Source: a bacterium (GTDB lineage Bacteria; Pseudomonadota; Alphaproteobacteria; Caulobacterales; Hyphomonadaceae). From it: 5,656 nucleotides of DNA. Both the position numbers and the translations under genes were made by a program. The stretch spans positions 1 through 5,656 of the forward strand of contig JAVBYB010000555.1 in the NCBI GenBank assembly GCA_030824255.1. The letters are read 5' to 3'. The notes beneath the pieces are model-generated. The model made no database searches. It was given only the letters and a program-made list of their open reading frames with translations, and was not told the DNA's origin. Every line of letters starts with the position of its first letter. Position 1 is the stretch's first letter. This document shows positions 1 through 4,887 of this stretch, in pieces.

Positions 1-232
1 CCTGCGGCGGCGGCGGCGGCAGGTCGACGTCGACCGGCGGCGGTGGCGGCTCGTCGTCCGTCTCTTCGACGACCTCTTCGATCATCACGACTTCGGTTTC
101 GACAATCTCTTTGTTCTCGATCAGGCCAAAGCCATTGGCGATCGCGTAGCCTGAGCCCCCAAGTGCGGCAACGACGCCCACGACACCGAGGACGCGCGTC
201 TTCGTGTTATTCCGCTTCGTAGCGTAGTACAT
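1..232 (-). CDS. tonB: TonB-like energy transducer, N-terminal part (runs off left edge)
   Basis: The visible 77 residues begin MYYATKRNN, followed by one hydrophobic segment (about residues 14-33, rich in V, A, L and G). An acidic stretch (about 43-61, ending EETDDE) and proline runs (residues 62-66 and 72-76) come next. A short basic N-terminus, a single inner-membrane anchor and a proline-rich periplasmic linker is the TonB arrangement. TonB couples the ExbB/ExbD proton-driven motor to outer-membrane TonB-dependent receptors. The C-terminal domain that contacts the receptor TonB box lies outside the window, so the call rests on the N-terminal half only. The start is the ATG at 230-232, with purine-rich GAGAGCGAGAGAG just upstream as a weak ribosome binding site. 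No ExbB/ExbD gene is visible. Another proline-rich membrane-anchored protein (a TolA-like one, for example) is a less likely alternative. Confidence 0.8.
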   Translation of the reverse strand, partial: MYYATKRNNTKTRVLGVVGVVAALGGSGYAIANGFGLIENKEIVETEVVMIEEVVEETDDEPPPPPVDVDLPPPPPQ

Positions 233-580
233 GTCTCTCTCGCTCTCGACGCCCCAAAAGTCTCAACCCCGGCATCTAGGCCTTTGGTGGTGAGACCAGA
301 AATTTATGCCTTCGTTTTGCCCCAAGCGCCAGTATGGCTGCATCGATTTTTGCAGAACACAGTTGCGCGCTGTCGTCGCATTCAAGCGAGAATACGACAT
401 TCGGCCCGGGGTCTAAAGCAGCTGTAGTGTGTTCTTTGCTGCACCGCCGGGGGGAAGCCGACGACCCTCTTTTGCCGGGGTATGCCCTGCACGTTATCCT
501 ACGTCAACGCGCCGGAACGATCCCTCATTCAACTTTCCGTACGGAAACTGTTCGGTGCGCGAAAATCGCCTGAAAATTGC
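233..580. other. Intergenic region between symporter end and tonB start
   Basis: About 350 bases lie between two minus-strand genes, so this stretch should hold the 3' end of the symporter transcript and the promoter of tonB. I find no convincing sigma-70 promoter and no hairpin with a U-tract. Two dyads stand out: the perfect palindrome at 534-547, and a weaker pair CTGCA/TGCAG (339-343 and 352-356, 8-nt spacer). An open frame on the plus strand at 334-573 has no recognisable motif, mixed codon use and no ribosome binding site. I do not treat it as a gene. Confidence 0.6.
534..547. repeat. Perfect 14-bp palindrome TTTCCGTACGGAAA
   Basis: TTTCCGT (534-540) is the exact reverse complement of ACGGAAA (541-547), with no spacer. 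It lies 34 bases beyond the symporter stop codon and about 300 bases upstream of the tonB start. The size and symmetry suit a dimeric regulator's operator, but I recognise no regulator for it. There is no following T-run in either direction, so it is not an intrinsic terminator. A palindrome of this length is not rare by chance in 5-6 kb. Confidence 0.4.
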
Positions 581-2053
581 TCAGTGATTCCCTGTTTGCG
601 TGGCTTCAGATTCTCCTGAGCCGAGAACAGCTTCGACCGCCGGCTGATCTTCTTCCGGATTCGAGAGCAGGCCTTCCCACTTCGCAATCACAGCACAAGC
701 GATCGAGTTGCCGATCACATTCGTCGCCGTGCGACCCATGTCCATGAAGGCGTCAACGGCAAGAACCAGCGCGATCCATGCCGGGTCCATGCCCATCGCC
801 GGAAGCGTAGCGGAAATTACAACAAGGGATGCACGCGGAACCCCGGCGATTCCCTTCGATGTCACCATGAGCAGCAGCAGCATTCCGATCTGCTGTTCCA
901 GCGTCAGCGGAATGCCCATGGCCTGCGCGATGAACATCACCGCGAAGGTGCAGTACATCATCGAGCCGTCGAGATTGAACGAATAGCCCAGCGGCAGCAC
1001 GAACGAGACGACGCGGTTGGCGACGCCATGCCGCTCCAGCTGTTCGAGCAGGCGCGGATAGGCGGCTTCCGAGCTCGCGGTTGCGAAGGCCAGAAGCCCC
1101 GGCATCCGCACATCCCAGATCAGCTTGAACACGCGCGGCCCCAGGATCAGGAAACCAACCGCGATCAGGAGCCCCCACAGGACGAACAGGGCGAGGAAGA
1201 ATGTCCCCACCAGTCGACCGTAATCGCCAATGACGCCGATACCCTGCAGGGAGACGGTGTAGGCAAGCGCCCCGAAAACGGCGACGGGCGCCGCCAGCAT
1301 GACGTAACCCGTGACCTTGAGCATGAGGAAAGCCCCCTGCTCCAGCAGTTCCGTCACCTTGCCGGCCTTCTGCCCCAGCGCCTGCAGCGCAACGCCAAGG
1401 AAGAGCGAGATCACCACGATCTGCAGGATCTCATTGCGCGCCATGGCATCCACGATCGAGGTCGGGAAGACGTGGGTGATGAATTCCGCCAGCGAGAATG
1501 TGCCCGTGGACACGCTGGAGACGTCAGCCACCGCTGTCTCGAGCGTGACGGGGAAATCGACGCCCGGCTTCAGGAAGTTGACCATCGCCAGGCCCAGGCC
1601 AAGCGACACGAGCGAGGCGGTGATGAACCACGCCATCGTTCGCCCGCCGATCCTGCCGACAGCCGCCCCGCCGCCCAGGTGCGCGATGCCCACCGTCAGC
1701 GTGGTGAGCACCAGCGGGGCCACGATCATCTTGATAAGACGGAGGAAAATGTCCGACAGGATCTTGAAATAACCGGCAAAATCCGTCTGCGTCTTGCTCG
1801 GCGCCTTTTCGATTTCCAGCGCAGTCGCTTCGCCATTCTTGTTGCGGTCGGCCTGCGCGAAGGTGATGTCGTCGCCCACACGCGAGGCGCTGAACTCGGT
1901 CTCGTTCAGCGTGCCGTTACGATCGGTATCGAAAGCCGCGACGCGCTCCTGCGCCGCAACCGTCCGCGCGCCGGGATCGCCATAGACCAGCGCCCCCACG
2001 ACCACGCCGAGGATCATGGCGACGACGAGCCCAATGAAGATCAGACGTTGCAT
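581..2053 (-). CDS. Dicarboxylate/amino acid:cation symporter (SLC1/DAACS family) with inserted EF-hand pair
   Basis: A 490-residue inner-membrane secondary transporter, importing dicarboxylates or acidic/neutral amino acids with cations. Family hallmarks are all present: hairpin 1 serines (TASSEAAYPRLLEQL, about 325-339), the TM7 motif NLDGS (360-364), hairpin 2 (SKGIAGVPRAS, 399-409) and TM8 DAFMDMGRTATNVIGN (434-449). In TM8, Asp438, Arg441 and Asn445 match the substrate and cation residues of GltPh. The residue aligned with GltPh Asp405 is Asn449. The protein is longer than the usual roughly 420-440 residues because of a hydrophilic insert (about 26-90) between TM1 and TM2. The insert holds two EF-hand loops: DTDRNGTLNETE (42-53, canonical) and DRNKNGEATALE (69-80). 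By family topology it faces the periplasm. The ATG start is preceded by AAGGGG at 2064-2069 (minus strand) with a rather long 10-nt spacer. The substrate cannot be fixed from sequence. Confidence 0.93.
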   Translation of the reverse strand: MQRLIFIGLVVAMILGVVVGALVYGDPGARTVAAQERVAAFDTDRNGTLNETEFSASRVGDDITFAQADRNKNGEATALEIEKAPSKTQTDFAGYFKILSDIFLRLIKMIVAPLVLTTLTVGIAHLGGGAAVGRIGGRTMAWFITASLVSLGLGLAMVNFLKPGVDFPVTLETAVADVSSVSTGTFSLAEFITHVFPTSIVDAMARNEILQIVVISLFLGVALQALGQKAGKVTELLEQGAFLMLKVTGYVMLAAPVAVFGALAYTVSLQGIGVIGDYGRLVGTFFLALFVLWGLLIAVGFLILGPRVFKLIWDVRMPGLLAFATASSEAAYPRLLEQLERHGVANRVVSFVLPLGYSFNLDGSMMYCTFAVMFIAQAMGIPLTLEQQIGMLLLLMVTSKGIAGVPRASLVVISATLPAMGMDPAWIALVLAVDAFMDMGRTATNVIGNSIACAVIAKWEGLLSNPEEDQPAVEAVLGSGESEATQTGNH

Positions 2054-2198
2054 GCAGCGCTAGCCCCTTGAGACGATTGAACCTCAATAACATGCGAAAG
2101 CAGGCTGACTACCCTTGCGGGCGACACAAGCGATGATCCGTGCCAGCCTGCCTTCATTGACGCCAGCGCGGTCCAACCGATCGACAGCGGCCTGCCCC
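2054..2198. promoter_or_regulatory. Divergent upstream region of symporter and plus-strand operon
   Basis: The symporter starts leftward at 2053 and the plus-strand gene set starts rightward at about 2105-2210. Promoters for both should therefore lie in this stretch or overlap the start of the small gene. I see no confident -35/-10 pair on either strand. The plus-strand frame of the following gene is open throughout 2081-2209, so the true non-coding gap may be as short as about 50 bp. Called from gene arrangement, not from a recognised motif. Confidence 0.35.
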
Positions 2199-2203
2199 AG
2201 GAG
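2199..2203 (+). promoter_or_regulatory. Ribosome binding site AGGAG deciding the ATG at 2210
   Basis: AGGAG lies six bases before ATG 2210, an optimal Shine-Dalgarno placement. It is the main reason for choosing 2210 over the adjacent TTG at 2207 or a start further upstream. Confidence 0.6.
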
Positions 2204-2209
2204 ACATTG

Positions 2210-2419
2210 ATGGACGATGGCGCGATCGACCGCGAGGCAATGGGCAAGATGGCCAAGGTGCTCGTCTTCATAAAAGGCGCGTCGGACCCGACGGCCATCG
2301 CTCTCAAACTGGCCTGCGACACGGGCAAGCCCGCCGACATCAAGAAGGCCCGCGCCCTGTTCCTCAAGCTCAAGCCCAGCGAGCGCAAGGGCGCGATGGC
2401 GATGCTGTCGGACGACTAG
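2210..2419 (+). CDS. Small hypothetical protein, first gene of the plus-strand set
   Basis: A 69-residue protein from ATG 2210 that I do not recognise. It is Lys/Ala-rich and mostly helical in character (MGKMAKVLVFIKGASDP, then KPADIKKARALFLKLKPSE), with an acidic C-terminus LSDD. There is one cysteine and no signal peptide or membrane segment, so it is probably cytosolic. Codon use matches the neighbours. The same frame is open upstream to 2081 with coding-like third positions (reading LTTLAGDTSDDPCQPAFIDA and on), but it has no ATG, GTG or TTG before 2207. A CTG at 2105 is the only near-cognate candidate I noticed. The protein could thus be about 105 residues with an unusual start, or the upstream part may have lost its start by a frameshift: ATG 2092 is one base out of frame. 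The next gene begins 75 bases later, across a strong hairpin. Confidence 0.6.
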   Translation: MDDGAIDREAMGKMAKVLVFIKGASDPTAIALKLACDTGKPADIKKARALFLKLKPSERKGAMAMLSDD

Positions 2420-2423
2420 ATAT

Positions 2424-2485
2424 CTGGACCGCCGGCGCCCCGCCCGGCATCCTTGAAAAAAGCCGGGCTGGGTCCGGCGGTCCAG
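2424..2485 (+). promoter_or_regulatory. Nested GC-rich hairpin in the leader of the aminotransferase-like gene
   Basis: The outer stem is a perfect 12-bp inverted repeat, CTGGACCGCCGG (2424-2435) with CCGGCGGTCCAG (2474-2485). An inner perfect 7-bp stem, GCCCGGC (2442-2448) with GCCGGGC (2462-2468), closes an A-rich 13-nt loop. CCC/GGG pairing (2439-2441 with 2470-2472) can link the two. The structure starts four bases after the upstream stop codon, and its 3' arm covers the first two bases of the AGGGA ribosome binding site of the next gene. No U-run follows, so it is not a classic intrinsic terminator. It could lower translation of the downstream genes, act as a partial terminator or stabilise the processed mRNA. 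Confidence 0.7.
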
Positions 2486-2488
2486 GGA
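2484..2488 (+). promoter_or_regulatory. Ribosome binding site AGGGA deciding the ATG at 2495
   Basis: AGGGA lies six bases before ATG 2495, which makes that ATG the start. An in-frame TTG at 2453 would sit inside the hairpin loop and add 14 residues with no family similarity. The first two bases of this site belong to the 3' arm of the hairpin. Confidence 0.7.
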
Positions 2489-2494
2489 CACATA

Positions 2495-3409
2495 ATGCCC
2501 GGTAGTCAGGACTTCGCGGCCGACCCGCGTAACGCCAACCTCAAGGTCTGGCTGAACGGACAGCTTGTGCCGAAGGACGAGGCGAAGGTCTCCGTCTTCG
2601 ACGCGGGCTTCGTGCTGGGCGATGGCGTGTGGGAAGGGCTGCGCCTGCATAAAGGCGCCCTGCTGTTTCTCGATGCGCATATCGACCGGCTTTATCGCGG
2701 CGCGAGCGACATCGCGCTCGACCTTGGCCTGACGCGCGACGAGATGATCGCGGCGCTGCACGCAACATGCGCGGCCAATGGCATGGAAACCGGCGCGCAC
2801 CTGCGCCTGATGGCCACGCGCGGCGTCAAGAAAGCCGTGAACCAGGATCCGCGCAACGCGCTGGGCGCGGCGACCATCGTGATCGTCGCCGAGTATAAGG
2901 AGCCGAGCCCCGAGATCGTGACACAGGGACTCAATGTGGTGACCAGCGCGATCCGCTGCACGCCGGCCGACATGTTCGACATGCGGCTGAACTCGCATTC
3001 ACGCCTCGCCCTGATACGCGCCCTGCTCGACGTGATCCCGAAAGGCGGCGACGAAGCCCTGATGCTCGACCCCGCAGGCATGGTCTCGAGCTGCAATGCC
3101 ACCAACTTCTTCTGGGTGAAGGACGGCGAGGTGCGGACCAGCACCGGCGAGTTCTGCTTCAACGGCGTCACGCGCGGGAATGTCATCCGGCTGTGCGATG
3201 CGAACGGGATTCCGGTAAAGCTGGATTTCTTCCCTTTGCGCGACGTGCATGGCGCGGACGAGGCATTCGTGACGGGCACGTTCGGCGGGATCACGCCTGT
3301 GCGCGCGGTGGATGATCATGTGATGCCGGGCGGGACGCTGGGGCCGGTCACGACGCGACTGCGGGAGTTGTATGACGCGCTTAAGGATGGTGAGGCTTCA
3401 GGTGCTTGA
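2495..3409 (+). CDS. Class IV (fold-type IV) aminotransferase-like protein, apparently lacking the PLP lysine
   Basis: A 304-residue protein of the branched-chain/D-amino-acid aminotransferase and aminodeoxychorismate lyase superfamily. Family landmarks, numbered from ATG 2495: FDAGFVLGDGVWEGLR (35-50) with its conserved Arg; HIDRL (62-66), the usual phosphate-site Arg; GGDEALMLD (184-192); GVTR (224-227); and GTFGGITPV (261-269). These are the parts that cradle the PLP phosphate. The segment that should carry the Schiff-base lysine, 18 residues before GGDEA, reads DMRLNSHSRL (162-171). It contains no lysine, and the aligned residue is Asn166. The Glu that normally contacts the pyridine nitrogen (VTEC in PabC) is Ser199 in VSSCNATNFFW. 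Activity as a normal transaminase is therefore doubtful, and the annotation 'branched-chain aminotransferase' would be misleading. The 3' end overlaps the GNAT gene by 38 nt, and the sulfotransferase-like gene two places on is a likely partner. Confidence 0.9.
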   Translation: MPGSQDFAADPRNANLKVWLNGQLVPKDEAKVSVFDAGFVLGDGVWEGLRLHKGALLFLDAHIDRLYRGASDIALDLGLTRDEMIAALHATCAANGMETGAHLRLMATRGVKKAVNQDPRNALGAATIVIVAEYKEPSPEIVTQGLNVVTSAIRCTPADMFDMRLNSHSRLALIRALLDVIPKGGDEALMLDPAGMVSSCNATNFFWVKDGEVRTSTGEFCFNGVTRGNVIRLCDANGIPVKLDFFPLRDVHGADEAFVTGTFGGITPVRAVDDHVMPGGTLGPVTTRLRELYDALKDGEASGA

Positions 3410-3857
3410 AGAGGTTCTCGCACTCGACGCACTTTCCCTGCGTGAGCCGGATGGCGGACCACTGGATCTTGCGGCGCATCGTAGGCGGCTTGAGAAATTT
3501 GCGATCACGTCACGCTTCGCGACGGTCGAGCGAGATGGAAAGCTGGTTGCCTACGGCTATATCTGGCCGCTTGGCGAGGGGCGCTGGTTCGTCGGCGGCT
3601 TCTCGATCCACCGGGATCATCGCAATGCCGGAGTAGTCGCCGAACTGCTCCGCAGCTTCGCAGATATGGTAAAGGATAGTGACGCGGCTGAATTGCACAG
3701 CCATGTGCTTGTAAACAACGTGCAGTCGCTCCGCCTGCACAGACGCCTCGGCTTCAAGGAGACGCAGCGCAATGATCGCGCCATCGCTTTCATGGCGTGC
3801 GTGAAAGACCTGGGAACGTTGTCGTTCCTGCGTGGCGGCGACACTATAGCCGCATGA
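3372..3857 (+). CDS. GNAT-family N-acetyltransferase
   Basis: A 161-residue cytosolic protein with the GNAT fold core. It has a central beta strand pair (FATVERDGKLVAYGYIWPL, about 49-67), the acetyl-CoA-binding region after FSIHRDHRNAGVVAELL (77-93), and the C-terminal VNNVQSLRLHRRLGFKET (114-131) that matches the usual N..a..lY..lGF pattern. In the pyrophosphate loop R-N-A-G-V-V, the last Gly/Ala of the R/Q-x-x-G-x-G/A motif is Val. It presumably transfers an acetyl group from acetyl-CoA to a small molecule or protein amine, with unknown acceptor. ATG 3372 has GGGAG four bases upstream and overlaps the preceding gene by 38 nt. ATG 3387 or GTG 3390 are possible later starts. The stop shares ATGA with the next start, which points to coupled translation and a role linked to its neighbours. 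Confidence 0.88.
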   Translation: MTRLRMVRLQVLEEVLALDALSLREPDGGPLDLAAHRRRLEKFAITSRFATVERDGKLVAYGYIWPLGEGRWFVGGFSIHRDHRNAGVVAELLRSFADMVKDSDAAELHSHVLVNNVQSLRLHRRLGFKETQRNDRAIAFMACVKDLGTLSFLRGGDTIAA

Positions 3858-4588
3858 TCGATTCCATCCGCATCGCCATGTGGTCCGGCCCGCGCAACAT
3901 CTCCACCGCGATGATGCGTTCCTTCGGCGCGCGCCGCGATTGTCATGTGGTGGATGAGCCGTTCTACGCGGCGTTTCTCGCGGAGACCGGGCTGCAGCAT
4001 CCGATGACAACCGAGGTGCTGGCGAGCCAGCCGAATGACTGGCGCGATGTCGTGCGCGAACTCGGCGCCGCCCCGCCGGGCGGGCAGCGGATAGTCTACG
4101 AAAAGCACATGACGCATCATATGCTGCCCGGCTTCGGGCGCGACTGGATGAGCGCGTGCCGCAACGCCTTCCTCATCCGCGATCCCGCGCGCGTGCTCGC
4201 GTCCTACACGGTCAAACGCGAAGATGTGACGCTCGCCGATATCGGCTTCGTGCAGCAGGCTGAAATCTTCGCGCGCGAGGCGGATCGGCTTGGGGCTGCG
4301 CCTCCAGTCGTCGAAGGAGTCGATGTGCTGCGCGATCCGGCCGCGACGCTCTCGAAGCTCTGCGCTGCGCTCGATATTCCATGGAGCACGGACATGCTCA
4401 GCTGGCCCGCAGGCCGCCGCGCGACGGACGGCGTGTGGGCGCCTGCCTGGTATGACGCGGTCGAGCGCTCCACTGGTTTCGGCCCGCCGTCGGAAGAAGC
4501 ATCCATGCAACTCGCCGACCACCTGCAACGCATCGCGGATCAGGCGCGGCCGCACTATGAAGCCCTCGCGAAGTGGAAGCTCGCATGA
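3854..4588 (+). CDS. P-loop sulfotransferase-like protein
   Basis: A 244-residue protein from ATG 3854. The N-terminal strand and loop IAMWSGPRNISTAMMRSF (7-24) resemble the 5'-phosphosulfate-binding loop of PAPS-dependent sulfotransferases. NAFLIRDPARVLASY (104-118), with Arg109 and Ser117, fits the 3'-phosphate-binding motif. VVDEPFYAAFL (32-42) and the C-terminal DGVWAPAWY (192-200) are further conserved-looking blocks. Such proteins bind a phosphonucleotide and may transfer sulfate, but the substrate is unknown and another P-loop activity is possible. From memory, the N-terminal half of plant branched-chain aminotransferase-like proteins (BCAL1/2) is this domain, fused to a class IV aminotransferase domain like the one encoded two genes upstream. 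The ATG overlaps the GNAT stop (ATGA) and the TGA overlaps the next start (ATGA). A longer reading from 3797 is rejected because it adds nothing conserved and overlaps GNAT deeply. Confidence 0.85.
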   Translation: MIDSIRIAMWSGPRNISTAMMRSFGARRDCHVVDEPFYAAFLAETGLQHPMTTEVLASQPNDWRDVVRELGAAPPGGQRIVYEKHMTHHMLPGFGRDWMSACRNAFLIRDPARVLASYTVKREDVTLADIGFVQQAEIFAREADRLGAAPPVVEGVDVLRDPAATLSKLCAALDIPWSTDMLSWPAGRRATDGVWAPAWYDAVERSTGFGPPSEEASMQLADHLQRIADQARPHYEALAKWKLA

Positions 4589-4887
4589 TCGGCGACGGCG
4601 CGCCCAAGGGTACGTACACGAGCCACGGCGTCGGCCACGGCTTTCATCACATGACGGCGGGCAAGCGCTATCGCGTCATCAAGCCGTTCAAGGATTTCGA
4701 CGGACAGGAGCATCCCGTCGGCGAGGAATGGACCTATATAGGCACGGCCTTCCTGCCCTATGACGATGGACGCTCGCTCTTCGTGTCGCTGGATGGCGAG
4801 AAGGAGTGGCACATCCGCATGCAGGACCGCGCGGAGGAACAGGGGCCGATCCTTGATCGCCTGCAGGATTATGTCGCGCCAGCCTAG
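4585..4887 (+). CDS. Small DUF3601-type protein
   Basis: A 100-residue, soluble-looking protein. The core is GKRYRVIKPFKDFDGQEHP (26-44), then VGEEWTYIGTAFLPYDDG (45-62) and EWHIRMQDRAEEQGPIL (74-90). This matches my memory of the DUF3601 family consensus (K-Y-x-V, F-x-D-F-D-G, H-P-x-G-E-x-W, F-L-P-Y-D-D-G, I-R-x-Q). The family has no known function to my knowledge, and the fold may be a small beta barrel. ATG 4585 overlaps the upstream TGA as ATGA, with GGAAG five bases before it. A GTG at 4573 is in frame but deep inside the upstream gene. As the last gene of the coupled set it probably shares the set's job. Its TAG stop overlaps the stop codon of the convergent apbE gene. The DUF assignment is from memory of the consensus and was not searched. 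Confidence 0.8.
   Translation: MIGDGAPKGTYTSHGVGHGFHHMTAGKRYRVIKPFKDFDGQEHPVGEEWTYIGTAFLPYDDGRSLFVSLDGEKEWHIRMQDRAEEQGPILDRLQDYVAPA

Noticed and set aside
22..35. 14-bp palindrome GGTCGACGTCGACC and GGC/GCC repeats near the left edge
   Set aside because: They are explained by coding: the codons for Val-Asp-Val-Asp between proline runs in the TonB linker.
260..296. Inverted repeat GTCTCA ... TGAGAC upstream of tonB
   Set aside because: It has only six pairs with a 25-base spacer and no adjoining U-run or promoter element, so it cannot be told from chance.
334..573. 79-codon plus-strand open frame in the intergenic region
   Set aside because: It has no ribosome binding site, no recognisable motif and codon use unlike the neighbours. 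It lies where the tonB promoter and the symporter 3' end are expected.
1028..2071. Long plus-strand open frame opposite the symporter
   Set aside because: It is antisense to a clearly recognised transporter. The product is unnaturally rich in Arg, His, Asp and Gln, the usual reading of the reverse strand of a GC-rich gene.
2453..2494. N-terminal extension of the aminotransferase-like protein from TTG 2453
   Set aside because: The TTG sits in the loop of the hairpin, has no ribosome binding site and adds residues without family similarity. ATG 2495 has AGGGA at ideal distance.
2084..2998. 304-codon minus-strand open frame opposite the small gene and the aminotransferase-like gene
   Set aside because: Its composition is a mirror of GC-rich coding sequence, it shows no family motif, and it conflicts with a well-supported gene.
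3797..3853. N-terminal extension of the sulfotransferase-like protein
   Set aside because: It would overlap the GNAT gene deeply and adds basic residues before the conserved first beta strand. ATG 3854 gives a standard ATGA junction.
3617..4555. 312-codon minus-strand open frame opposite GNAT and the sulfotransferase-like gene
   Set aside because: It is antisense to two genes with clear motifs and overlapping start/stop junctions, so it is a shadow of GC-rich coding DNA.
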